Origin: Parachlorella kessleri
Lineage: Eukaryota > Chlorophyta > Trebouxiophyceae > Chlorellales > Chlorellaceae
Direction of reading: 5' to 3'
DNA: 64,000 nucleotides
NCBI GenBank assembly: GCA_001598975.1
Contig: BBXU01002174.1
Coordinates: forward strand, 55,631 to 119,630
Shown: piece by piece, positions 24,277 to 35,600 of the stretch
Layout of the letters: each line of letters starts with the position of its first letter
How positions within the stretch are numbered: position 1 is the first letter of the stretch
The notes under the pieces: model-generated
The model's input: only the letters and a program-made list of their open reading frames with translations
Told to the model about the DNA's origin: nothing
The model's database searches: none
Program-made: the position numbers and the translations under genes

Positions 24277-27200
24277 TCACAGCGTGAGCACCACCTTGCC
24301 TCGGGTGTGCCCGGTGGCAATCTGGTCGTGGGCCTTCTCGAATTCCTCCAGCGGGAGCTTCTGCCCCACAGTCACCCTCACCTTGCCCTCGCTGATCAGG
24401 TCAGCAATCTGCAACAATGTGTACAAGGGATTATCATCAATGGTAATAATCGTGAAGTGTGTGGGAGGGCCACAGTCACTGTTAGCTTGTTTGGGGTAAG
24501 CCGGCCGGCAACCAGCACGAAGGAAGAGGACTTAACACCCATTGCGGTGGAATGCTCAGGAAAGTCCTGCACAGGCTAGCTGGAGGGAAGGACAGAGCGG
24601 GATGCTTAACCCACGCAGCTGGCCGGTGCCCACTGGGCACCACTCGGCGCCCAGCTACGGCTGGACGGCGAGGCCTGGGCGTATGTATTTATTTATTTAG
24701 AAGGACAGAGCGGGAGGCTATCGACAAATCTACAACAGCAGGTGAAGACCAGAACTCTCGCATGTGCTGCCACAACAAGAGGGCATGGTTCGCTGCATGC
24801 TCTGACGCCTGTCGCCCCCTCACCCTCCCCACAAGTACATGCACCCGCCACACAATGCCCCCATGACGTAACACCCCCCCCCCCCCCTCCCCCCGCCCTG
24901 CGACAGCAGCAACTCACGTGCTGCAGCTGCTCGCCGTTGGGCTGTACCAGTATGGTGCCCACCGAGGGCCCCTTGCCGGCCTCGTGCTCCTTCTTAGCAG
25001 CCTCCAGCACTGTAGCAGGGAGGCATTAGTCACCTAGCGAGTCACCCACGAGTCAATGTGGTGCCCCTTGCCGGCCTCCTGCTCCTTCCTAGCAGCCTCC
25101 AGCACTGCAGCAGACATGCATTAGTCATCCAGGAGTCACCCATGATGATGATTGTTGTGCCCACGGAGGGCCCCTTGCCGGCCTCATGCTCCTTCTTGGC
25201 AGCACTGCAGCCAGGACAGGCGTGCTAGCGATGAACAGATCGCCAGTGACCCAGTCAGACACTAGATCGCACCCTTGCCACTCTAGCCCTCCTCTCGAAA
25301 CCCCCAGCGCTGCAGCAGCTATGCCACACAAAATTCATTTCGGGGCATGGGGCAAGCACGTACAGCTTGCGCCCAACCCTCTGTAATATGGCAGGCAGCA
25401 GACATGATAGGGTGAGGGAAGCAAGGCACATGGGCAGTCAGTTTGGGGGACACTCTGGCTGCCGGGAGACAGGCAAGAAGCATTCCCTTCTTGTTCAGAA
25501 GGCATACAACAACTTGTCGGCCTTGCCTTCGGGCCTGCTGGGGTTGTCCGGCAACGCAAGCTGGCCGCGCACCTACCCAGCTGCTGTGCCTGCACTGTAC
25601 CCACTGGGAGCAACCCCAGCCCTGGGACCAGGGGAGAGTGACACAAGGCAAACTTAGCTGGCCGTCCACCTACCTAGCTCCCGTGCCTGCACTGTATCCA
25701 CTGAGAGCAACCCGGTTGACCCCCAGCTCTTGGCCCAGGAGAGAGCGACACAAGGCAACATTAGCTGTCCATCCACCTATCTAGCTGCCGTGCCAACACT
25801 ATCGGTATGGGAGCAATACCTCGCCTTGGTCCCAGGAGTGGGCTCCAACTAACAAGGATACATACTGTGCTCAAACAGAGATGCTCACATGACTCATCGG
25901 TGCCGGGGCTCAGGATGTCCACGTAATGGCCGCTGGGCTTGAGCACTGAGAGCGTCTTGGTCAGCAGGCCGCCTGCGGTGGGAGTGCATGGTGGAAACCT
26001 TCATTACTACTGCGGGAGAAAGCCTGAGAAGGCAGTTGGGTCGTTAACAGCAGCATGGTCCATCTTAGGCACAGCATTGTACCCAGAGGCTGCTGATTTG
26101 CAGAGTACCCACTACTGGGTATCCAGTTGGGTATCCATTTGGACTGCACAATATGGCACTTACGTGTATCCATGCAATAAAGATATACCAGTTTGTACCC
26201 ATACCAGGTGAGCACCCACTGGGTCCCATGCTATGCCCTAGACGATCCGCAGGTTGCCTGTGGAGGAGAGGGCAGGAGCAAGTGGGGGGCTAGAATTAGA
26301 ATTATCGCACCAGCACTCACCGCGTGTGCCCATAGGGTCGATAGCTAAGTCAAACTTGTTGTCCTTGTACACCTCGCTCACGTCCTGCAAAGCTCAGCAT
26401 GCATGAGCCAGGCTACACGTTTGTCTTTATAAGAGCGTTTTGAACCGCAGCATTGCATGGCAACATCTGCGACTTAGCACAAGAGCTTCACAGAGCATAC
26501 AACACGTGCTCGGCATATATACGACATATATGCCTGGTGCCCGTGTGTTGCAGGCAGAGGCTCAGCACATGACCGCAAAGAGGTTCAGAAGCAAGCTCCT
26601 CAATATTACTCACCACGCTGCCACCAAATGGCTTCCCACATGCACAAACTCACGCTGTGTGGCTACAGAAAGGGCACAGCTGGCCAGCTCCGTGGAGGCA
26701 ACAATGGTGCGCAGTCACAGCCAGAAGAGGTAATCCTCCCAAGACCCACCCACTTGCTTAGTGTAGTCAACCACCTCATCAGCCCCCAGTGACTTGACCC
26801 AGTCCAGGTTCTTGGGGCCCGAAATGCCCACAACGGTCAGGCCCAGCGTCTTTGCGATCTGTGCAAGGGAAGGCATGACAGGCGATCCAATGTCGAACCT
26901 GGCCAACCCTCCACACTGATCAGGGACACCATAATCCCCACCCACGGTGCCGAGACAGAAGAAGGAGGCATAAGGGGCACAATGTACCAACTTTGGTGAG
27001 TCAGGGTTGCAACGCAAGAGATGTGCCCCTAAGCCCACCACACTAACTCCAACATCTGATGGCAGAGCTGCCAGCAGAGGGCAGCTGCGGGCGAGACTGC
27101 GCTACTCCCTGCGCGCCCCCTCGTTCACCCACTTTCATTATGCCATACAGACGTTGCCATAGAGTTGCGGTGGGTTGCTGACCTGGACCACGATATGCCC

Positions 27201-29784
27201 CACCCCAAGAGCTGTGATTCCATTAGGCTAATTGCTTCGGGGGTGCTAGAAAACTGACCTGGACCATGATGTGCCCCAACCCGCCCGCCGCTGCGGTGAT
27301 GAGAACCCGCTGCCCCGCCTTCGGCTCAACCTGGTTGAGGGCCTGCAGGCAGGCAGAGAGTGCGGGAGAGTGGGCGACGGGGGAAAGAGTTTGTGCACTT
27401 CAACAAGATACAATGAACTGCACTATGTAGACGCTGTCCCTGCCCCGCCTTGGGCTCAGCCTGGTGGAGGGTCTGCGGGCAAAGAGTGCGGGAGAGTGAA
27501 GCGGAGAATGCTTGTGCCTCCCCGGGAGTGTATTGTACCATTTCTACGCTGCCCCTGCCCTAGCTGTACTCCGAGAGCAAACCCTGCAGGGAGCAGGGGA
27601 GATGTAATAGGGAGCGTGGATGCAGAGTGCGAAGCGGGAACACGGTGTTTTCGGGGCCACAGGCGTGCACTTGTCAAGCCTTGAAGCTCGGGTCTCGCCC
27701 CCCCCCCCCAATGTGTGTAGGCTGCCTTACCTGCCAGGATGTTAGCGACACCAGGGGTACACCAGCGGCCTCATCCAGTGGCAGGTTGTCGGGCACCCTG
27801 GCCACCCAACCCTCCTCTGCCACCACATACTCCGCATAGCAGCCTGCACTCAGACGAAGTTGCAAAAGGCAAACATCAGCAACTTTATAAGGGCTCTCCC
27901 CCAAAAATTAAACTTCACCCCGATAGCACGACGGTGCAACAGTGCAAGCAGACACCCCACCTCAGGCTGCGTACCTCCGCTAACACATCACCACCCAAGG
28001 CCTGGCAACCGTCGAGTTGAGGAGACTATGGGATAGGTGAGTTCCAAGCAGCCTCAGAAAATGTTCCAACGGCCAAACTGCGTATCAGAGAGTTTACCTA
28101 GTCCAATCACCGCTGGGTGTAGCAGCTCAGGTGGCGGCCCAGTGCCAGCCTTCTGAGAAAGGTGGCTGTGCAGGCACCGCTTGGCAAACATTATGAAATA
28201 ACTAGGATGCCTCCCACTTGCTGCAATTGCATGCAGGCTAGAGGCGGTTTAACTCCATCTTGTCCCTCTGGGGATGTAGCGTTGACCTCGCCGGCTCCTC
28301 AACCAACATATGTCAGCCCTGGAGGGTGTCTGACTGACCTTCGGTTGTTCCAATCCAGTAGCCAGGCGTCAGCGCAAACACCTTGTCGCCCTTCTTGAAC
28401 TGCACAGACAACAGCAGCAGGGGTGTTGACGCAGGGACCAGGCTGGGGATCAGCGGCCGGACCACCCCAGGAGAGATAGTCTAGTCTAGTCTACCAGCGT
28501 ACCTCCATCTCACCATGCTGCCATGAGTTCCCATGCTGCCATGAGGCACATGGGGGGTGGTGACAACATGGGATTCTGTTAGAGATGGAGGAGTGTCACA
28601 ACCGGCAGGCGAAGGTGGCGCGCGAAGGTGGTGGTGTGACAAAGCAAGTATGAGGGCAGTTGGGCAATAGCTCAAGAGAGGAAATGAAACCCGCTGGTCA
28701 CAGATTACCCAGCAAGTCAGGCGCAGTGAGCACATGCACCTGCAGTAGCAAAGGTACCCTTGATATCACTGCAAAGCCTCCACGGCCCACCAAAAGAGCA
28801 CCCACAAAGGTATTCCACACCAAGCGACAGGTCCCCTGCCTAACAAGGCAGCCACCCCCTGGCAACTTGCCTTGGAGCCCTCCTCAGCCTCCTCCACTAT
28901 GCCGGCAACATCGCCTCCTAGCACCTGGGAGGCATAGGTACAGACTGATGAGCTAATTGGCTACTACACTGCGCTCGGGGTGCAGTGGAGGTGTGCAGTC
29001 AGGTGCCCAGACTTATGGGAGGGTAGGAGGGGTCGCACAGTCTGAAGTCAAACCCAAGGTCTAGCAGCAAAAGCTGATGGCAGGAAGCGGAGACAATGCC
29101 CTCGCCAGGGCGCAGCCAACCCATGAGCAAGCACCCGCTTCTTATCTCCTGGGGAAATGGGGTGGACAGGGCCAAACATGTTTGACAGGCGGCTAAGCTT
29201 GCTGAACAGGCTTGCCTTGCAAGGCAGGCGGATTGCGGCAGAATGCCCAGCAGGCCGAGCACTCCAACCTGGGGATTAGAGAGTACGCACATTGGGCCCA
29301 GTGGAAAGGGCAACGCAGGGATGCATGTCATGCACAGCATGCTCGTAACCCACCTTGGGGAAGTCTTTGACGTCGTAGGGGGGGTATGCCGAGTGCCCTC
29401 GGACATACAGGTCCACTGGGTTCACCCCAACACTCACTGTCTTGATGAGAACCGTCCCTGGCCGCCTGCAAGCCCACCACACGGGAGGTTGGTGCTTAGG
29501 GTACTAGTGACGGCTCTTGTTTGATAGGGAAGGGGAGGCAGGATATAAAAGGCGGCGAGGCGCTACAAGCGCTTTTTTACATGCAAGGCCACTGTAACTA
29601 CTAACACTGATAGCTATCACTGAAGCCATCGGTCTTTGATGATACCCCTGGAGGTACCCGGTTACTGCGCAGGACCGCTGATCAGAAATGGCAGAGGCCC
29701 GATTGTTGGTACTTGCCTCTTAGGAACTGGGAAGTCTGTCACAGCCTGAGGCTTGGCAGGCTCGTTGAGCACAACCGCACGCAT
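24277..29784 (-). CDS. Quinone oxidoreductase-like MDR enzyme Q3
   Basis: Eleven exons: 29784-29717, 29465-29354, 28924-28871, 28399-28339, 27843-27731, 27342-27259, 26858-26754, 26384-26321, 25972-25889, 25009-24918 and 24408-24277 (322 aa). It is closest to Q2 (PGTVLIKTVSVGVNPVDLYV; AAAGGLGH in the cofactor loop; [11 protein letters not shown] end). The predicted chemistry is NADPH-dependent reduction of quinone or enone substrates, by family. Introns 1 and 3 have GCAAGT donors. Its introns contain extra decayed copies of exon 6 (about 27172-27232 and 27436-27500) and of exon 10 (25050-25215), plus a three-copy 100-base repeat in intron 9. The coding exons themselves look intact. Confidence 0.9.
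25050..25215 (-). repeat. Two exon-10 echoes in Q3 intron 9
   Basis: Copies of the exon 10 start ([14 protein letters not shown]) with their own acceptor begin at 25104 and 25204. That is 95 and 195 bases upstream, in gene sense, of the true exon start at 25009. Both are truncated and lack the far half of the exon. Confidence 0.8.
25559..25860. repeat. Three-copy ~100-base tandem repeat in Q3 intron 9
   Basis: Copies anchored at ACCTAC/ACCTAT near 25571, 25668 and 25775 (spacing 97 and 107) share a GCTGCCGTGCC...ACTGGGAGCAA core. Q2 intron 9 has a single copy near 18040-18110, so the expansion is specific to Q3. Confidence 0.7.
27172..27500 (-). repeat. Exon-6 echoes flanking Q3 exon 6
   Basis: A donor-side copy of exon 6 lies at about 27172-27232 and an acceptor-side copy at about 27436-27500, on either side of the true exon 27342-27259. 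The acceptor-side copy starts 130 bases from the matching part of the true exon. Confidence 0.7.
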
Positions 29785-30627
29785 GCTGTCTCGTTCGATA
29801 CTGGTTACAGCACGCGAAACGAGATATTCGATGGCGAGCTCTTCACCGCTTACCCTACTTCTTATGTATCTGCTGCCACAAAGGGATAGAGCCTAGGTTT
29901 AGTATTGGGATGAGGTAAATGCCGATGATAACTTATTGAAGGCGGCCAGCGGCAGGCGTCTCATCAGTCTTCGTCATTTCTAAGCAAACCGAATGTACTA
30001 GGTACGAAGGTACTAGTTTCCGTGGCACTCAGTTTATGACTGTATGTAACACAGCCCTGGTGGCGCCCCAGGAAGCTTCTGTGCCATGGCATGCCAGCAG
30101 TTCCTACCGCAAAACTGCGAGCCTGCTTCGTCTCCGAGCAGTTGACGGCATGTATTATAGCTTTTACGCGAGCATGGGTGTTCCACCGTGGTTGCCGTGT
30201 GCAGCACTGCAGTTCAGTTTGGAGTTTGGGTGGGGACCTGGAGACTGATCTCAGATCACACCATGTGAGCTGTTTGCTACTTTCAAGGAGGCCATGTTAT
30301 GAGGAAGGGCAGCAGGTAGTGCGAACAGAGATAGAAGCGGCTGGATGGAGGCTATGCTCCTGAGTCTTGCTTGAGTTATGATTGTAGCATGGGTGGCAGG
30401 GAGTGAAACCAAGTGGTGCGAACAAAGTGGAAATAGGATATAGATATACGGTGGCTGGGCTGCATGCAAGCATACTCTGTGTCTTGCCTGAGCTGTGAGC
30501 CAGTAGGTCTCCCCCAGGGACAAGCTAAGGCCACTGGAATAGCAAGTGAAGCTGGGACGGAGCAGGGGCAGTAGTTAACAGGGTTAAGCCTGAAAGAAAG
30601 GTAGCAGGGAGCAGCACAAAACCTGTT
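29785..30627. promoter_or_regulatory. 5' leader of Q3 and spacer
   Basis: Contains the conserved leader block shared with Q2 and Q4 (CTGCTGCCACAAAGGG near 29869, GGGATGAGGTAA near 29908). A dispersed repeat copy (ATGGGTGGCAGG near 30389, then TGGTGCGAAC) follows. No coding exon supported. Confidence 0.4.
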
Positions 30628-31325
30628 GGCTCTCAGAAGGCTACTGCGCCCAGGCCTGGCGGCACTGGTCCCACTGTCAGTGGGAGCTGGGTGGGCACGC
30701 CATCACAAACGCGTCTTTCATGCCCGCCTCTTGGGTGTGGGCGACCGTGCCATCAACCGCCGCACAGTTGACCTCCTTTCCTACCACCTCCCATCCGTGG
30801 CAGCATCCTCCACCTAGCTCAGCTGATATGACCAGTATCAGGCGCTGCGCCGAAAGCAGCTCCAGCGCTCCCTTGCGGCCATCGCAGGCCACGGGTTCCT
30901 GTATGCCAGATGCAGCCTTGAGTTCTTTGTCTGGAGCTGACGCCCAGGCATCTCTGGCGAGCTTGACCTTATCCTGACATCAAGGCTTGGGTGGTCTCAT
31001 TCATCTCAACAGAGAAGTCAACGCTCTAGCTGGCATACAAGAAACCCTGGCCTGCGATGGCTGCTAGAGAGCGCTGGTACTGGCTGGGGTGCAGCGCCTG
31101 ATACTGGTCATCGTAGTCGAGCTTGCTGAAGGAGGCTGCAACGGATGGGAGGTGGCATGAGGGAAGGCCAACTGTGCGGCGGCTTATGCCCCGGTCGTGC
31201 ACACCCAGGAGGCGGGCATAGAAGGCCGCTGTGGTGATGGCGTGCACACCCAGCTGCCACTTACCAGGGTCCAGTGCCGGGTCCAGTGCCGCCGGGCCTG
31301 GGCGCAGTAGCCTTCTAAGATGGTG
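30628..31325. repeat. Inverted repeat, arms about 280 bases
   Basis: The left arm (30628-30905) and right arm (31025-31325) are inverted copies with roughly 75-80% identity by eye. Matching blocks are GAAGGCTACTGCGCCCAGGC, GCCCGCCTCTTGGGTGTG and ATGACCAGTATCAGGCGCTG. The sense reading of each arm gives similar peptides (ARLLGVGDRAINRRTVDLL in the left, ARLLGVHDRGISRRTVGLP in the right), so the arms derive from an unidentified coding sequence. Confidence 0.75.
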
Positions 31326-32661
31326 ACTACGGTGCTTACTGTGACCCCCAAGAGGCCGCCGAGGCAGCGGCAGACCTCTTCCATGCTGGTCTGGTCGGTG
31401 AGCATGGCCGTTGCTGGCAGTTCTGCACTACTGCGGCTAGGATAACCCCAGCTTTGGGCCACCACTCCTTGTCCAGTGTCTGTTTGCCTCTCACGACGCC
31501 TGCAAGCCAGCATTGTGGCTCGTAGCTTCCCAGGTGACAAACGATACCACGGTTTGTGCACAACTCAGTATGTGTTCACGCTGGGAGGCTCTGCAAACTG
31601 TGCAGGCTCTAGGCTAGTTAGCAACCTGCGCCTGGCATCACCCACACGGGTGCTCCTGCTCCAAACGGCAGTCTACTGGGTCACCCACAAAAGACTGATG
31701 AGCCAGTGCCAGGAGCACCCCTTGACCACCCACTGGTTGGGCACTGTGCATGGTAAGTGTGACCAGGGCAGGGCCTAAGCACGAGCACGCCTTGCAGCAT
31801 GAAGCTACAATCTCGTCCAGCTACTTGCCTATACATGGTCTCTCAGACTGCTGCCACGCTGGCTCCTATCATCAGCAGACCCTAGCTACTGGCTACTGCA
31901 AGCATCGTTAGGTCCTGCTGGGTGCAAACAGCAAGGGGTGATGGTGCAACAGTTGCAAGAGGCGGAGGCATGCATGCATGCCTTATTTACCATGCGAATA
32001 TTAAATACGCCATGAATAACAGAGACTCAGTTAGTGCTACTATTACAAGACCACAGGTAAACACTATCAGCGCAGGCGAGGAACAGCGCACCATGCTCCA
32101 CACGGTATCTTCTATTTCCACCTACTGCGCCGACTCGCAATGGGCGCATCTTACCGTCGGTTACTGAACCAATGCAATGCCACTGTCAACAAATACTGGC
32201 ATAGCTGACGTACAGAACAGAGACTGTTGGGAGCTACAAGCATGGTGAAGGTGGCAGAGGCACTATGCAAACAGTACATGAGGAGCAGGAAGGGCCAAAC
32301 AAGTCACGCGCCAAGGGTTATTCAACGGTCATTCAAGCGCTAGGCAGTGATGGCTTTAGAGGCCATGCAATAGTTATCAAAAGCCAACTTGCGCTGTCCA
32401 GACCCACATCTGTGAATGCTACTTGCTGCCCCAAACAAGCTGCCAAAAGCCAGTCGCTCCAACTGTCCATCTAGTCAGGCAGCCAAAGGCAGCTGAGCTG
32501 TTCATGCAGAAGCTATGTCCATAGGGTGCAGATGATACACAGCCCATGGTCGCGGTGCACACGTGTACAAGCACTCTGCACATATCTTTTCCTTCTCCTG
32601 TACCACTCTGAATTGGTAAAATCGTTTGAAGTCCTGGCCTCCTGCACACCAGCTTACTTCA
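31326..32661. other. Spacer, no gene supported
   Basis: A minus-strand open frame (31561-31184) continues from the right arm of the inverted repeat and may be the rest of the source gene, but no domain is recognisable. The remainder shows nothing. Confidence 0.4.
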
Positions 32662-35600
32662 TCAAAGCGTGAGCACCACCTTGCCTCTGGTGTGCCCGGT
32701 GGCAATCTGGTCATGGGCCTTCTCAAACTCCTCCAGCGGGAACTTGGCCGCCACTGTCAGCTTCAACTTGCCCTCGCTGATCAGATCAGCAACCTGCAAC
32801 AACGGGGACATAAGATGCTCTGTCGCAGGGGTGTATGTACAGGTTGGAACCCACAGTCACTAACAACCTTGCCCTCAGCCATTAGGCCAGCGGTCTGTAG
32901 GGAGAAAAGCAGGATCAGTAGCTGCTCACAGCCTGGCAGTATAGCACACTGCATGTGCGCTGACGATAACGGAAGCTGAGAGGCGATACGAGTGCATCTA
33001 CATATCTCCCCCGGGAGCGGTTTTGGGGCTGGGTATGTCAGTCAACACAAAGTGAGATGCATGCATCTCGCGGATGCATGCATCAGCGCTGGCAGGCAGA
33101 CAGGCAGCACCCGTGCAGCAAAGACTCACTGAGCGATTTGCCACTGTAGGTGCAACCCATGTCGCACCCGACAGATGTAGACATCGTACCAAATCCACCC
33201 TGCTACCGTGAAACATGCATTGGCTTCCCCGGGGGCCCACCCTAACAGTGGATTGAGATGCAAGCCCGGCTCACATGTTGCAATTGCTTGCCGTCGGGCT
33301 GCACAATTGTGATGCCTACAGAGGGGCCCCTGCCCTCCTCGTGGTCCTTCTTGGCAGCCTCCAGCACTGCAGCAATAAGAAGTATTAACGTGCATGGGCA
33401 GCCAGGGCACGTAGTGCCCTCCTTGTGGTCCCTTTTAGCAGCCTCCACCACTGCGGCCAAAGGAGATACAAACAGTTTGTGGGCAGCCATGTCGCCAAGC
33501 TCAACGCTCCACGGCTAAGCAAAGCACAGCATGGAGGCCAAGGCTGACAGGGGTCCTCGTGCGGCGCCTTGTTGGCGGCTTACATGCTGAGTCGATGCTT
33601 GAATTCCGAATTTGCGCGAAGTGGCCGCTGGGCTTGGTCACCGCAAACAGCTTGCTGGAAAGGTCGCCTGCGGTGGGGCATGGACACTGCTACTGTGTTG
33701 GTGGTGGCAGGCAATACAAACAGAGAGCCGGCAGGGGTGAATCGTACTGATAGAGCGGAATGTAGGAGTGAGGGAAGGTCCGGTCGGTGCAAAGCTCACG
33801 CACTTCCCTATGCCACCACCACGACTTTACCTGATATCTGTCAGCCACGCACACACCTTCCAAGCGAGTTAAGAAGGCACAACCGTATGGAAACATGGCT
33901 TACAAGAAGGGTGTGTCGCTTCCTTGGGAACGCAAATGGACAAAAGAGCGCAGGGCCGGCAGGGTGTAAGCATTTCACAGCCCAGCACTCACTGCGAGAA
34001 CCCATGGAGTCGACAGCCAGGTCGAACTTGTTGTCCTTGTACACTTCGCTCACGTCCTGCAAAGCAAAGCGAGCACAGCAGAGCATGTCATGGACAGCGC
34101 AGCATGCCGCTGCAGCAGCACTGCTTCCTGCCCTGTCTGGCCTGCTCCCAGTCTCAGCCACACCCTGCACAACACAGCAGGCGCAGCAGAGTGTGGCACT
34201 GATTGGGTGCAGCGCCTGCCCATTGCATGGACCCAGCCTAAACAGACACCACATGCACTCAACAAGGAATGCTCGTGCCCGGAAAGTAGAGTGAGTCACA
34301 AAGCTAGCACTGGTGGCAGCTGATGCCAACCCCTGAGGCCTCCGGGGGTGGTCGGTTCACCCCTGCAAGGCTGGGCTGGCATGACTGTATAGAGCACGTC
34401 CAGCATGCCGTCATCTGCACCCTTCACCTGTGCTGACATTTGCCTGCACCCCGTAAAACACATCCATGTGTGCAGGGTCCCTTCCCCTCCCTTTCCCAGC
34501 CCCCTTCTTTGCAGGTTCTCTCACCTGAGTGGTGTAGTCAACCACTTCATCAGCTCCCAGTGACTTCACCCAGTCGAGGTTCTTGGGCCCCGCAATGCCC
34601 ACCACATACAGCCCAAGCGACTTGGCCAGCTGTATGAAGGGGGGGAGGGGGGACAAAACGACTTGGCCAGCTGGATGGATGGGGTGGGTGGCGTGTCTGT
34701 GTGTGTTGAGGGGGGGGGGGTCGCGCGACTTGGCCAGCTGTATGTAGGGTGGGTGGGTGCCCAAACCAGCAGCTGGTTCATCTGATGAGGTTGCAACCGC
34801 GAGGGAACACTGGTGTGTTTATCTGATAGCCACCATCATATAGCCCAACGGCTTGGCCAGCTGCAGGCTAGAGGGCTTCAGCAGCTATGGGAGAGGCACA
34901 TCAGTAAGAAACGCCAACAGACTGCGCAGCTGCCTGTCTAGGCCATACAGCAGGCCAGCCCCTCGCCAGCAGGAGCTCTATGCGGGATACATGGGGACTG
35001 TGTGATCAGTCTTCCCCCGTCATGGAGGGCCAGGGGCAGGGGATGGCCTTTGAAAACCAAAGCTTAGCATACCACCTGTCAAAACATGCTTAGCGCGCCA
35101 CTTGTCAAGACACGTGACCCACCCCGGGCCAAATGCTTTGGGGTGCTAGAAAGACTGACCTGGACGGCAATGTGGCCCACCCCGCCTGCCGCTGCCGTGA
35201 TGAGCACCCGCTGCCCCGCCTTGGGCTCAACCTGGTGCAGGGCCTGCAGGCAGCGCAGAGAGTGGGTACAGGGAAAAAGGTTTGTGCATATCACAAAACA
35301 ATGAATGGTACCATGTGGACGCTGTCCCTGCCTTGGGCTCCACGTGGTGTAAGGCCTGCATGCAGGGAGTGCGGGAGAGTGTGTCAGGCAAAGAAGGCTC
35401 ATGCACTACAAAGGTGAGTCATGCCAGCCAGGCATCAGGCTAAACCCCGCCTTGGCTCCACCTGGTGCAAGGCCTGCCGGAGAGTGAAGCGGAGAATGCT
35501 TGTGCAACCACACGGGAACAGCGGTTCATTCACTGCCAAAACCCATAGCGACGGTACTCACTGGCGCGACTTGGCCGCCCAAGGCCCTCAAGCAATACCC

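Noticed and set aside
24868..24895. Poly-C tract as a functional element
   Set aside because: A simple homopolymer run in an intron, likely slippage and prone to assembly error.
29540..29560. TATA box (GATATAAAAGG) on the plus strand
   Set aside because: Lies in Q3 intron 1 and points against the gene; no plus-strand transcript is supported downstream.
33569..34294. 241-codon plus-strand open frame
   Set aside because: Spans exons 8 and 9 of Q4 on the opposite strand; no conservation in Q1-Q3 at the same place.
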